Part shown: positions 49,836 to 62,473 of the stretch, piece by piece
How the letters are laid out: the number at the start of each line of letters is the position of its first letter
Numbering within the stretch: position 1 is the stretch's first letter
Assembly: GCF_004798865.1 (NCBI RefSeq)
Contig: NW_025336481.1
Span: 35,379,130-35,443,129 of the forward strand
Direction: 5' to 3'
Source of the DNA: Varanus komodoensis
Lineage: Eukaryota; Chordata; Lepidosauria; Squamata; Varanidae
DNA: 64,000 nt
The notes under the pieces: generated by a model
Databases searched by the model: none
Seen by the model: only the letters and a program-made list of their open reading frames with translations
Told to the model about the DNA's origin: nothing
Position numbers and translations under genes: made by a program

Positions 49836-52800
49836 CCCCTCATACAAACGGAAAAAATAACTGCAAGGCAGTGGATACTTCTGCAGAAGAGTCACTTACA
49901 AAGAATATACTTTTAACTACTTTCCCCTCCTGGAACTGATCCTTTGGGTGGGGGGAAATGATGTCAATGGAGTCAGGTTACAGACATGGCATGAAGTAAA
50001 TAGATAGAGAGAAATGTTTCTCTCAAAATACATATCTCATGAAGCTGAATGACAGGTAAAAGGTGGTAATTTTGCACAAAGCATAGAGAGAATTATGGAA
50101 TTTACTGCTACAAGATAGAGGTCATGGCTACCAAACTGGATGGCTTGACAAAGTGATTTGACAAATTCATGGAGGAGAAGGTCATCCATTGGCAATGGTC
50201 ATGTCACCAGCAGTGTCAGTGGTACTATGTCCACATGAGTAGGAGGGAGCTAGTGCTCACGTGCTTCTCACAGGCAGCTAGTTGGTCAGTATGTGAACCG
50301 AGGTTGTATTCGGTGGACCTTTGGTCTATTCCAGCAGGGCTCTTCATGCATTCTTATGCAGAGACCCTCTGGTCTTCATGATCCCTGGCAGAAGAAGACA
50401 TCACACACATGGCTTTGCCCTGGGGGGGCTTGCTCGGTCTTTCTGGCCTTCTTCAGAAGCTTCTGCCATTTGCTACTCCACACAGCAAGCTTTCTCCTTG
50501 GGGGAGGGAGAAACAAGTGGCAGAAGGCTCAAGTATGAGCAGAATCAAGGCTGGGCCACCTTGTTTTCAAGAAACCATGCACAGGGGCTCAAGCTTAGAA
50601 GTGCTCACATTCCTTCTGAACCCCTTTGAGGTTTCTAAGCACTCATACAGAACACCTGATTTTTTTTAATGGAAAGGGCCTTTCTTTGATTCATGTAAGC
50701 TGGTTTGTGGGGAGGGCATACTTCTTTGGTTATTAACCAAATGTTGAAGAAAAGGTCAACACTCTTCTGAGAAATCTCTAACCAGTCTGTCAAACTAATT
50801 TGGACAGTTGCTCTAAAATATGCATTGGATCCTGTTGGTTTCCTTTGCCACATGTTATAAATTATCCATATCAGGTAAGTTGACCATCCTCATGAAATTA
50901 TACAATTGGGTCATTCAGGTGCAACAACAACAACAATAGCTGCTAGTGTTATCTATTTAAGTCTGGGTTGCCAAGGGCTTTTTGTGCCTCATGTTAATTA
51001 ACACTGGAAATGGTTAATGGTTTCTGGAAAAGATGAAGTTCTAGATAAAAGATGGATTAACTTTAATGTACCTTGTAATCCTTTCCTCATGGCATATTGG
51101 CACTATGTTGCTGGCTACATTTAATTTCAGGCAAAATGCAGCTAATTCCCTTTCCAGCTAGTCGGCATTACTGCAGTTATTAGACCCCCAGCTCTAGATC
51201 CCTGATCTGATTTCTGTGCAATAATGTATTTGGATTAGCTTGTGGCTTTTATCAGCTCATCATTCAGGGATTGTTCGATGACACTCCAATCCTATACATT
51301 CATTTGATTGCGATGGCATACAGACTGTATTGGGCTAATTGCTTCTGTGTCATCCTTTACTTTCCAAGTAGACAGATAAAATGATTTTTACTTTGAATTG
51401 ACCTGTCATTTCTATTCTGCTTGCTAAATATGACTTGTCCAGGAGTTGCTTCTTTTTGGGAGCAGGTTACTAGATGAATACATGTATTCATGCACTGGAA
51501 CAACCTGTAATGATTTATCTTCTTCTTGTAAGTTAATAAATGGTCAGCACAAATGGACTTTCTGTACCCTTTTGACAGTCAAAAGACTGATACTACAACA
51601 CTGGAAGGATAAATGCTCATCTTGTATAATGCAATGGACTGATGACCTTGTAGCTCGTTCAGTTTCATACAGACACTGCCTTCAAGGACACACTTATTTG
51701 GCTATCGGGTCAGCTTTTGTTGAGGCTTATGTATAATTGCTAGATAGTTGTAACTTTATATATGTATCCATTACTGATGATATATACAATTCTATGTATG
51801 TATTATATATTAAAAGAACTGGAAAATATCTCCTTCCAGAAATGCTTTGAGTGCATTAGGGCCAAAATAAACATTCGGTCTAGTATGAAGCTAGAAGCTT
51901 TCTTCACCTCCGTGTAACTCGTGCACCTTAGTTCGGATCCAGAACATTGCATTGCAGGAACAGAGGGGATTAAATATTTCCATACCACCTGGTTCTTCAT
52001 GAAACTCCTTACCTGTGGTGGTGGGGAGTTGAAGCGGAGGCAGGGTGGAGATGCTGCCCTGGAGTTTAGCTTTATGAAATTTCACTCAAAAAGGGGAAAT
52101 GTTTAACTTATCCCCACCATCCTGGAGCATCACAATCTCAGTTCAAATCAGCCGCCACATATATTTACACAAAGTTAAAGAAAACTCACACAAATAGCTT
52201 CATTGTGTGTGCTGGACAGATGGATGAGCTACAAAAGCAAAGTACATTGCACCTCTTTGAGCATTAATATACTTGAGCTGTTTGCTCGAACCCATAGGCT
52301 GTGCTTATTCCACACCCCCTACCTATTTTCAAAGTGGGGAAAGCGAGTGTACATCCTCAGGAGAATGATGCAAATTATATTTTTCTAAAGACATTTATCA
52401 GCACACCAAAGGATTAGCCATAAATATATGCTAGCACTCATTACAGCATCTCCTGGGGTTGCTTTTGATTTACTTTGGAAATTAAAGTGCTAACCATATT
52501 GAAAGTCAGGATATCAGATGCTAACTCAATCCGGATCTCTGTTATCACACAGTGCAAGCCACAGCATTCCACACTTGCGGCTGCGTTCAATAAGAAAACC
52601 GTTGCAGAGTATTCTTAGTACTTTTGTTCTGCATGTATTTGCAAAAATGCTGTAGGAGCCGACTTTCTAAAGAGCCGCATGAGCCCCACCAGAGACTTAC
52701 AGGGATGACTGAGGAAGGGAAAATGGCAGGAAGACAATCTGGGTTTTCTCTTCTCCTTTCTTTTTGTGACATTACATCAGTTTGAGAACAGCAGCTTCAC

Positions 52801-52984
52801 AATAGTGAAGCCCAAATAAAGGGGAAAGAGGTAAACAAAGCCAAAAGAGAAGAGTGAAATGAAGGCTCAGTTCTAAACAATGAACTTATATTCATTGGAG
52901 GACACGGTTAAAACTTTAGCAGACCAAATTTCCACCTCTATCATGGGAACCCGCTTGGATTCAAGCATCTTTACATATACCGAG
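49836..52984. other. Intron, unassigned; repeat-poor block 51000-51440
   Basis: No exon or named repeat. The block 51000-51440 and the block 52410-52570 are free of recognised repeats and of mixed AT-rich composition (for example GGCAAAATGCAGCTAATTCC), so they are places to look for conservation. Confidence 0.35.
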
Positions 52985-53095
52985 TGTTTGATTCCAGATG
53001 TTTTGGAAGAGAAGACTCATCAGCCATAGCTAACATAGCCTATGGGTAGGGATGATAGAACTTGCAGACCAAAGCATCTGGAAGGACAATATTTT
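52985..53095. repeat. Palindromic hAT-like MITE, diverged
   Basis: GATTCCAGATGTTTTGGAAG, CATCAGCCATAGCTAACATA, GGGATGATAGAACTTGCAGA and CAAAGCATCTGGAAGGACAA are the inner blocks of the same palindromic family; terminal bases are lost. Confidence 0.55.
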
Positions 53096-54579
53096 GCAGC
53101 AAAAGTGAAGAACAAGAAGGCACCTGTCCCATTCCATGTAGAAAAGCCAACTGGACTGGCAGATGACTCTTCAGCACTGATCCTGTGACAGCACCTGAAG
53201 GAGGGAGGCCAACTTAGGGGCTACAGGAATCTTCCCACAGTTGGTTGCCTCCTTCCAGCATTTACCACCTGAGGTGACTGAATCACGCTTCTTAATGTAG
53301 GGCTGGCCCTGAAGAGGGCAGTAAAACCTAGCCGCATATATGTAGGTTAAGTCTTGTGTGTGTTTTCTGATAAAGCATTCCATCCTAAATGTTTTTTTCT
53401 CTTGTGCATTGCAACTGGAACTGTTGCAATAAATTCCTGTTATACCCATAGGATTTTGTTGCTATTTTCAATACATAAGGCCGCAGGGGAGCTTACAGTG
53501 CTCTGAGCCTGACACTTTAGCATTGAACTGGAACCACAGGAAGCAGAGCCTGAACAAAACAACAACAGCCCAGTTCCAAACTGGCACAAGGGGCCAGTCG
53601 TGCCAATGTTTCTTCATCCCCATTGGCTATGCATAAGCAGAATGGAATGGTAGAATTCTGGAGGCATGCCATTACTGTCTTCATTTTCATAGTTTTAAAT
53701 GTTTTATTACATTATCAAAAACAACCCATCCCCCAGTTTATACTAAACAAGCTCATATTTAATAGTATTTTCATAGAGCACCATCAGTGTACATACTGGT
53801 TTCTAGAATTTGTTCCTACAGAACAAGTTCTACACCGAGAAGTTACATTTTGACAGAGGGAGAGGGAGATGGAAATGCAGCACAATCAGGAGTTTTCATT
53901 AACCTTCTTGCCCTCTCATCCAGTTATCCAAAAAGTATACAACAACCTCAGTAGAATGGTTGCTAACATATGAGAACTATCTTTTTCCATATGTTAGGGC
54001 CCCCTCTGCAATCTGGTACATGGCAAAGTGATAAAGACAATTTAAGATTGCATCTCACAAATGGAAGACCTTCCCATCATGCCCAGAGACATTTTTTCTC
54101 TTGTTACCACATCTTTATTTGGTCCATAGAAGAGATCTGGGGACCTCAGAAGGTTGTTTGCTATTTTGCAATTTTGACAGTGAAGACCAGTTGTTAGGAA
54201 GAAAGGGCCGGAGAACATTTATTATGTTGTCCTCATGCCCTGCCCATGGACTTCCTGAAGGCCTTTGTTGGTCAGAGTTGCAAAGAAGATGCCATAACAG
54301 TCAGATCTTTCATCTGATTCAGCAAGGCTCTTCTTAGGAAATTTTAGTGCTATCTAATAAAGTTATTACTCTACTGTTTTCCCATGACTTTTGAATTTCC
54401 CTTCCCACCATTCCCTGCAATGAAACAACATGACAACCTGAAATCTATGCATGTGAATGGGTGTTCCATCACACAGGCAACGGTCCAATTAATCATTTCT
54501 CTCTCTTAAGAAGTAGAAAATTCCTTTGCTCTAATACCTGGGACAGTGACAGTTCATCTTGGTTGGCTGAACTGACTTG
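53096..54579. other. Intron, unassigned
   Basis: No named element or exon. Confidence 0.4.
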
Positions 54580-54705
54580 AGAAAAGCCCTGCTGGATCAG
54601 ACCTTAGGCTTGTCCAGTCCAGTATTCTTTTCTCACAGAAATCAACCAGATACCTTTGGGAAGGCTCAAGCAGAGCAAGGCAGGTTTCTGCTGTTTGAGG
54701 ACAGT
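54580..54705 (+). repeat. Common reptile repeat (CTGCTGGATCAGACC block)
   Basis: AAAAGCCCTGCTGGATCAGAC, GTCCAGTCCAGTATTCTTTT, CAACCAGATACCTTTGGGAA and GCTCAAGCAGAGCAAGGC match the ordered blocks of a widespread sauropsid repeat that I recall but cannot name. A weaker trace lies at 63.26 kb. Confidence 0.6.
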
Positions 54706-55515
54706 TTTAGTCCCCTTTAAAGTGGATGTTAGCCATATCTGGCTCATTCTGCTATGGAAATCAGGCCAATGAAAGCCTGGTCCATCCCAGAGAGAAAACT
54801 GGATGGCAAGAAGGTGCAGTATACTAACTGCCTGACTTGTTCTTTCTTTAGTCTGGATCTTGTTTTCCTGAGGAGGAAAAAAAGACAGACATTTGTTTCT
54901 GGCCTTGTCTACTGCTGGCTTTGGCCCTACTTGCCCCCAATATGAGACCAGTGACAGATTGTCCATGAAGAATTGCAGCTCTTAACCCCTCCAAAAGAGA
55001 GGGATCCCCACCCTGCTTTGAACCCCTCTTCCTATCTTTCTTTGTAGACTCAACTGGTATCAACATTCTTTATGCTCACAGATTCCTAGTAGGCAGCTTG
55101 GTAAAGCATCATTTTCTTGTTCACAAGCTGATTACTTCCATGTGCTTAGGTCATTCCCAAACACAGGTAGAAGTTATGCCTTTGTTTCTGGGTGGCACTG
55201 TTTTGCTTCCAAACTAATCTGCAGGCAGTCACCTCCGTTTTGCTGTGAAAGGGAATGATGGATTCGAAGGCACCTGAGCAAAGTCTACCTGTTGGGCGGT
55301 TATATTAGTTTGGCACAAGGGTTAAGGGATTTGTGGAGACTGGAGATCACCAAAGATCTACAACAAACAAACAAACAAACAAACAACCGCACAGACATGT
55401 GTTCATGTTGTTGACTGCCTTATAAAAGCTGTCTTCTAGCAGTGTGATTCTGGTTTCTTGCTCTGCTTTTAAAACAAAGCATCGCCCACACACATCAAGA
55501 GAAGGTGATCATTAC
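54706..55515. other. Intron just downstream of the basic-region exon
   Basis: Holds a (CAAA)n tract at 55361-55387 (ACAAACAAACAAACAAAC). Otherwise nothing recognised. Confidence 0.6.
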
Positions 55516-55680
55516 CTGCGGATGTGTGCTTGAACTTCTCACTCTTCTTCTTCCTCCACTTCCATGGCTTGAAAAGTCTTCCTAGAGTGGCAAACTTGCT
55601 TCTCCTCCGGATCGGAGGGGTATGTGTTCCTGGAACCAGGGAGTCCGATCGCATTGCAGCCAGTCTCTCCACTTCTTCAG
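55516..55680 (-). CDS. PHACTR1: PHACTR1 coding exon: basic nuclear-import segment
   Basis: This 165-bp exon encodes 54 full codons plus a split codon at each end. It begins [13 protein letters not shown], continues through [17 protein letters not shown], and ends in [21 protein letters not shown]. The cluster of Arg/Lys around RRRSK and KWRKKK is the basic element next to the first RPEL motif, which in PHACTR1 serves nuclear import and competes with G-actin binding. The acceptor (CACAG before CTGAAG) follows a long pyrimidine tract, and the donor is [23 protein letters not shown] separates it from PHACTR3, which as I recall has TPPVRRNSKLATLGRIF. An open frame extends upstream into the intron to an ATG, but that part is intronic sequence, not a start. 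Confidence 0.95.
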
Positions 55681-56444
55681 CTGTGTTTGCCATAATGAAA
55701 GAAGAGGAGGAAAGGCGGGGGGAGAAGAATGTCAATAAACTAGATAGACAACATTTCCCTTGCCAGAGAGAAAAAGTGTTATTTTTAAGTCAAGTTCACA
55801 TTGTGCTGACAAAGTTAACTATGAATAGTAACACTTGCCCCTTCGGATAGCACCTTGCAATCAAGTTCACTGATAATCTCAAAAGGTGATCCCACACTTC
55901 CAAAAGATATTTTCTCCTCAGAATTATGTAAATAATTCATTTGAAGCTTGTCTTTAAATCAAGCAAGGAAGGGCAGGAGGAAGATAACTGTCTTGGATTA
56001 AAATCGGAAAGAAAACAGGAGTATTGCTTAAATGTTTAAAGCTGGAACCTGCTTCTGTAACTTCTGAAAAAACAAATTATACTTCCCACCCCTCACAAAT
56101 ATTTCAAGCAACTGTGGGTGGGAGAGGCGGAGTGTCTGCAGTGTGGGGTAGAGAAAGCAACTTACCTTCCTCCTGGCTAAGCTACTCAACAGTACCTCTG
56201 AGTAACCACTGCAAACCCCTATGTTTATGGCAGGCTTGCTGGTCCAAAAGCACAACTCTCAGGCAATCTTCAGAACCTTGCAGCTTCAACCCACTAAAGC
56301 CACTGAGCTGAAGTGGGACATTAATCTCCCAGCCCTATACTCTTTGCTGCAACTAAGTCCAGTGGAGGTTGTGTTCAAGAAAGCATGCCTAGCATTACAG
56401 TCTAATTCCAGTAAAACATACACAGGAGCAAACTGCATGAGTTT
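55681..56444. other. Intron upstream of the basic-region exon
   Basis: The first 60 bases carry the pyrimidine tract and AG acceptor for the minus-strand exon ending at 55680. I saw no further upstream PHACTR1 exon here or in the 8.3 kb up to the window edge. Confidence 0.55.
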
Positions 56445-56566
56445 GCTTCCCCAACCTGTAGCCCTCCAGATGTTTGTGAATGCAGTTTTCAGGATTCCAA
56501 CTACTGCTCAATGGTTGACTGCTGTTGAGCAATCATTGATGCATGAGGTTGGAAAAGGCTGATACT
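56445..56566. repeat. Palindromic hAT-like MITE, diverged
   Basis: It starts GCTTCCCCAACCTGTAGCCC with CTCCAGATGTTTGTGAATGC, and ends GAGGTTGGAAAAGGCTG, an inverted match to the start. Confidence 0.65.
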
Positions 56567-56654
56567 AAGGGCATACAGGTGTCCATGCATGATTCCAAGG
56601 ACTGGAGGTATTCTGTTCAATTTCAGGGAATAGCCATTCATTTAAGCATGTGAG

Positions 56655-56737
56655 ACCAACTTAGTCTGCAGCTCCTATAATCCCTCATCATTGGCCATAT
56701 TGGCTTAAACAGATGGGAGCTGTATTAGTGTTAGTTT
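56655..56737. repeat. Palindromic hAT-like MITE, inner fragment
   Basis: CTGCAGCTCCTATAATCCCT, CATCATTGGCCATATTGGCT and GATGGGAGCTGTATTAG are inner blocks of the same family. Confidence 0.5.
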
Positions 56738-57540
56738 AACACGTATTGAAGGTGCCTCTGTCCTCATTTGCATCTGGCCACACTGTATCGCCCCCCCCCC
56801 CCCGCAAATTAGAGTGCTATAAGTAAATACTTGAATATCATTGAACCAACACTGAAGCATAAAACCTCAAGCATGTAAATGGCAGGAGAATATGTCTCAT
56901 ATACTTAGAATAGGCTTGCAAGTTCTTCAAGCTAACTTGTAATAGTTACAGAATCTGTGAAAGCTACAATCATCCACTTTCTTCTGTTTTCCCATACATA
57001 AAACTAATTCTGCCCCTAAGTACATTTTCTTTAGGTTGCCTTGGAATCTTAAGGTCTCAATTTTTACATAATGCCTGCCCATTTGGAGCCAAGCATGTTT
57101 TTCATTTCAACACCCGACTGTTATATTGTAGGGCTAAATAGGAAAAAAAGTGGTAGGTAGTTTGCAATTTATTTCACTTCACTTGGCCAAAAACGCACAC
57201 AAACAGAAATAATTATTGGGGATGGTAGGAACTGTCTGGGGGCAAAGATTTTTGTGATGGAAAAGTTAAAAGTGAGCAGGAACTTGATCAGATGCAGCTT
57301 TCTACATGAACTCTTTAGCACAGCCAACTTGCTTAGAGGAAAGTTTGCTCAGGCAGAGCATTCTGGGGTGTGATGTGGTCATGCACATGGTAGGCATGTC
57401 ATGAGCAGAGCCGGGGTCAGACTAGATTTCTATGTCATCATGACATCATGGCTTGCAAATCAACCTATGACCAATGAAGGAAAAACTCATCTCAGACTTC
57501 CCAATACATCTCATTCAATTCTTCTGTCCTTAACAATAAT
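56738..57540. other. Intron, unassigned
   Basis: A run of 13 C lies at 56791-56803. No other element. Confidence 0.5.
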
Positions 57541-57775
57541 GTGAGAGCCAGTGTGGTGTAGAGTCTGGGACTGGGACTCAGGCAATCTGGGTTCTAGTCC
57601 CCGCTAAGCCTTGGAGCTCACTGGGTGACTTTAAGCCAGTCACAGACTCTCAGCCTAACCTATCTCACAGGGCTGTTGTTGTGGGGATAGGACTAAGAGC
57701 AGCAGGGGGAGAACGATGTAATGTTGAGTTCTTTAAAAAAGAAAAAGGTGAGATATAAATCTAGTAAATAAATAT
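57541..57775 (+). mobile_element. MIR/CORE-like SINE, full length
   Basis: Best copy in the window. It has the head GAGAGCCAGTGTGGTGTAGA, the B box GGGTTCTAGTCC, the core CTCACTGGGTGACTTTAAGC and CCAGTCACAGACTCTCAGCC, then ACCTATCTCACAGGGCTGTT and GTTGTGGGGATAGGACTAAG, ending TATAAATCTAGTAAATAAAT. Its organisation parallels mammalian MIR. No clean target duplication was found. Confidence 0.85.
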
Positions 57776-57795
57776 TTTAGACCACTTCACTCTCT

Positions 57796-57945
57796 CCACA
57801 GCTGCTTTCCCCAACCTGGTGCCTACTGGATGCTTTAGATTCTGACCCAACATTCCAGACCATTGACCTTGCTGGTTAGGGCTGACAGGAGTTGAAGTCC
57901 AAAACATCTGGCAGTCACCAGGTTGGGGAAGGTTCCTCTGGAGAA
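57796..57945. mobile_element. Palindromic hAT-like MITE, nearly complete
   Basis: CTTTCCCCAACCTGGTGCCT at the left pairs with CACCAGGTTGGGGAAG at the right. Inside, GATGCTTTAGATTCTGACCC and GTTGAAGTCCAAAACATCTG are mirrored. About 150 bases, no coding capacity. Neighbouring copies begin CAGCCTT, which suggests a hAT-type CAG terminus. Confidence 0.75.
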
Positions 57946-60900
57946 ACATGGGCTGGCTCCAGATTTAGTATACTTAGAACAGACCCAATGACCCAGTAGG
58001 ATTTATTCATGCCGAACTGAAGTCCCTTCGATGTAAACAAATTTATTCCAAACGATAAAATTTGGAACAAATCCTATGTAACTAAAGGAAGTCCAATTTT
58101 ATTGAAAGACCAAACACACTATGCTCTTATCTATTAAACAAACCATGCCCTCAAGTTGGTGTTTTTCTACTGTTGTATTGAATAAAAACAACCATGGAGA
58201 AAATATGGGCTAAAGGCTGGGCTGAACTGCTTTACTGGGTGGAGAAACTGTGCAGAGAATTTTTAAAAAAATCATTTAAAGCCAGCTGGGAATAGTCCTG
58301 TGACCGAGGCTGCTAATCAGCCCGACTTCTATAATAAAGCCCATCCCTGACAAACATTAAAGCAGCGGGTGCATCCTGTCCGCATCACCACCTGCCACCG
58401 CTTGCTTGTGTTCAATTCCTCAATGGATGGCAATTATTGCTGCAAAAACACACTTTGGGTCACAGTTGCTAAGCATGTTCCTCCTCCACTAGTTTTCAAG
58501 AAGGTTACGTTAATTGACTGGGTACTGTTGAGGCAATAGGGAGAGGATGCATCTTTTAAAATCTATTTAAATGATTGACCCCATGACATCATGTGGCACA
58601 GAAAATGGTAACATGGAAGTTGTTTTTACTTCTAGAAGCCGCTGACTGAGATAGGACAAGTAACATACGCACAGAAATAATAAAGATATACTGGTGGTAA
58701 AGAGTCATAGAATATTTGCATTATTGAGGATGACATACTGAGCTAGTTACTAGCGAGTGAGACCTATTGGGCAAACAGAACTTATTCCTGAATAAACATG
58801 CGAGGGATTGCACTGTGTCATTTCCACAGTGCTTCCCAGCCAGGTGTAATAGAGTTCATATTTCTTTACTGCATTCTGTGTGCCCACTTCCACCATTTCC
58901 CCAACTTCCCTTTCATCAAAAACTATTGATTTTGCCTAATACACACCTATTTCTCAGAAATCAAGTTAGACTGAGAGGATGGCCTGTGCTTCACCTTTAC
59001 AAATTAAATATAATCCTGAGTGCAACTTAAATTAATACAAGCAGCAATGTTTACAAGTGACAGCATTTTTCTGAATTTAAACTGACTTACCACTTCTCAG
59101 TTAATTGCTAGATTGAGATAATAAAGAAATAGGAAAACATAAATGTTCCAATGCAGAATGCTTGGTAAATAAAATACACAACACCAAAAAATAAAGGCTG
59201 GTTCAGCACTGTTTTCCTTTCTGGTTAAAATGCATTCAAGGAAAGGATGGAAATCACACTGGGAAGGAAACCTCTTTAGACACAGGTCCAAACAAGTCAG
59301 GTGATATACCCTGACCTTATAACATTTTCTGGGTGCCAAGAAAGGAGAAGCTGTGGGAGACAGAGAGGGGAGAGTAATACGTGTGCCGGTTGGTTAAATA
59401 TCCCTGCACTCAGAAATCTGGTCTGTCTCTGATGTTTCCCTGGCACTGTGATGCATTCCCTTGATTGTTCCTAGTGTCCAGCCTTTGGAACTATCTGGAT
59501 GGAAAATGCAGAAAGTAATGGGGATAGGTTTCTTCTGCAAGGCCTTCCATAGGTGATATTTTGTGCTGTCTGCTGTCCGTGATTGTTGTACTGATACCCC
59601 ATGCTCCTCCTGTAGCCTGGCTCATCTATCCTGCTATCAGTCTTAACAGCAACGCATAGATTTGGACACTGGCCTTCTTCTGGCTTATAGCTTAGATACA
59701 AAATTAAAGGAGGGGAGAATTGGAGGGGAGCATTGCTAGCATTACAATGGTGATACTCTTTAAGTATGTCCAACTGCAAAAAGTATGTGGTATGTATGCT
59801 GCAAAAAGAGCAGACCTTTTAAACTATTTTTGTTTCTACTCTAAGAGGCAATGAGTTTTGTTTATCATGGGTCTCCTAACTATAAGACCAGGATAGTAAT
59901 GAGCCAATTGATGAAGGTTCTTAATTAGTATTTATTTTTAAGTGTGCAGCATAAAACTGCTTGAGAAATTGTTAACAGAAGACATGATTCAAAGTTAAGA
60001 CTTATTTCAGTGGGACAGATAGAGATATGTTTTAGTTTTTCCCTGAAATCAAAGGACTTTAAGTGTCTTTTAGCTGGATTGTGCATAGTAACACTCAACG
60101 AAATGATGTGCAAAGCTTTTAGCACTCTTGGAGTTGGATCAGAATGATGAGACGAAGGCAACTGAGTTGCTAGGCTGTTCTCTGACTCCATGGACTGCTT
60201 TCCGCATGCTAGACTTAAATCAGAATTACTAGAATTAAATCAAGGATATTGAGTTGTTTATAGACCATCCGCCTTCAACAAATTACATTGGCTGCAGTAG
60301 ATGAAAAGACTGCGATAATAAATATATGCTTCCTACTTCTTTAATACCTCATACTTTCTGTAAAAAAACCTAAGATCTATGTTGTGTCACATTGACCTAC
60401 TTTCTAGATGTGGCAAAACTGACACCCTCAATGACATTTGCAGAGATGGAAAGGATGCTTGACTAGGCTTCAGACTCAGTATCAATCTTTTATAATAAAG
60501 CATGCAAACTTCATTTTCAAAATCAAATCTGCCTCAATGGAAGTACAGTAAAACAGAATCACTTTGCAGAGCTGAAAAGTTGTATTAAAATAAGCAATCA
60601 AAGCTGGGTGGAATTCACCTACAAGTTCAAATGTGCATTTTTAATCTTTTCACTAAAATGAAAAATTGCTGACATAACCTAGTTTTTTTTAAAATCAAAG
60701 TGGTACCCAGAAAATTACATCTCTCAGTGTACAAATAAACTGGTTAAATGCATGATTAATCATCTTGCATTTCAATATTGAAGAACAGGCCTTGCTAAGA
60801 AAGATCAGTATGGGTTCTGAAATTTATGCCCTTCCTCATCAACCTTCTAGAATTCTTTGAGGTTGTGAAAACAGTAGCTAGAGATGGCTGGGAGATTATT

Positions 60901-61842
60901 TTATATGGGGACTAGCAAAAAGTTTTTGACTACACTCCTTAGGGAGGGAAAAACCCCTGAACTGTCACGGAATAAGTGATACTGTTTAACTTTCATAAAT
61001 TTCTGATATTAGGGATGAAGAGTACTGTGGCAGATAATACAAAATTATTCAAGATGATAGAATTCCAATGACATAAGAGCTTCCAAACAGGTTTTCTGTG
61101 TAAGTAGTGAGCAGTTGTGCTTAGTGGTGTTTGGGATACAAAATGGAAATCTTGCTGAAAGCAAGTTCAGTATGTGCGGCAATGAAAAAGAAAGAAAATT
61201 AAATGTTAGGAATGGTTGGGAAGGAGGATGATATTAAATAAGCAGGTAATATAATGCCGTAGCATCAGTCTGCAGTGTAGTACACTTCGAACAATGTGTA
61301 GCATTCTGATTGCTCCTGAACTTAAAAAAATGGATATAGAACAGAGCTGCAAAGTCATTTTCATTTTTTATGATATGATATAGGTTTCAAACTTATGAAA
61401 ACATCGTAACTTACATGCCTATGAATAGAATTTGACCTCCTATATAGCTGCTCATTATATGAGATTCCTCTGGAGCCAGTTTCCAATATTTTATGACAGA
61501 AGGAAGAGACTAGCCTTCATACCACTGCTGGCTGTGATTCCCAATGGACTCTACTGTAGCTGAGTAGCTGCATAACATATTCTGCTGCCACCCCACAACC
61601 TTTAGCTATGTATCCTTCTCTGTTTCCCTGCAGAAGCCAGCACACAGACAGAATAGAACCAGATTTGGTAAATTGGGTCTAGGGGCACTGGAGGTGAAAT
61701 CTATGGGAATGTGGGGACAAATTCAGACAGACAATTTTTACATTAAAAATAATAATTATTACAGAAAAAAGCATCAAAATCCAACTCTTCTACAATATGC
61801 AATTATTATCTGAGTTTTAATGTGAACTGCATTACTAGAGTA
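57946..61842. other. Intron of PHACTR1, repeat-poor
   Basis: Nearly four kilobases with almost no recognised repeats. The block 58259-58500 (ATCATTTAAAGCCAGCTGGG, GAGGCTGCTAATCAGCCC, GCTAAGCATGTTCCTCCTCC) stands out as GC-mixed and repeat-free, so it is a candidate conserved element. A faint AATCCTATGTAA near 58070 is a trace of the palindromic repeat. Confidence 0.35.
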
Positions 61843-61938
61843 TAGAATCATAGAATAGTAGAGTTGGAAGAGGCCAGAAGGCCATCAGGTCCAACCCCCT
61901 GCTGTTGCAGGACACTAATTTACACCATCCTGTTGCAA
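61843..61938 (-). repeat. CR1 LINE 3' end
   Basis: TAGAATCATAGAATAGTAGA, GTTGGAAGAGGCCAGAAGGC and GTCCAACCCCCTGCTGTTGC form the reversed CR1 terminus, nearly the same as the 25.7 kb copy. Confidence 0.85.
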
Positions 61939-62473
61939 TCATAGAAACATTGAAAGAGAGTGAGTCAGAAGGGTTCTCCTGGACCATCTAGTCTGACCTC
62001 CGGCACCAGCCGGCTCCGCTCATGTCATGCCCACCACGTGCATGTCCAGCCTATCTTTGAACACCCTCACCAATAGGGCCTCAGCGACCTCTCGTGGAAG
62101 CCCATTCCACACCCTCGGGGTCCTGACTGTCAGGAAATGCTTCCTGGCATCCAAATGGAACCTTGGCTGCCTGAGCTTGGCTCCGTTGGAGCGCGTCCTG
62201 CCCTCCTCTGCAGGGGAGAACAGGTTTCTACCCACCTCCATATGACATCCCCTCACATACCTGTATGTTGCCAACCTATCCCCTCTGAGTCTCCTCTTCT
62301 CCAGGCTGAAGAGGCCCAGTTCCCTCAGTCTCGCCTCATACGGCATCCCCTGCAAACCGGCCACCAACCCTGTGGCCCTACGTTGCACTGACTCCAACCT
62401 GGCTATATCCTTTCTGGATAGTGGTGCAACAAGACAGTGGTGCAGTAGTGGTGCAACCTGATATTGGTGCAAT
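61939..62473 (-). pseudogene. CR1-type LINE, reverse-transcriptase ORF C-terminus and 3' UTR
   Basis: The minus frame to 62020 reads [58 protein letters not shown] and [20 protein letters not shown], ending [13 protein letters not shown]. The pattern [28 protein letters not shown] and VWN.LP.EV..A..V..FK..LD is the C-terminus of CR1-family ORF2. The polymerase domain itself is absent: the copy is 5'-truncated near 62473, as usual for CR1. About 150 residues remain in one open frame, so this is a comparatively young fragment. Confidence 0.9.

Noticed and set aside
55681-55735. Upstream ATG in frame with the basic-region PHACTR1 exon, considered as an alternative start
   Set aside because: The stretch is the pyrimidine tract and acceptor of an intron on the coding strand, and the family's coding sequence continues into a further upstream exon.
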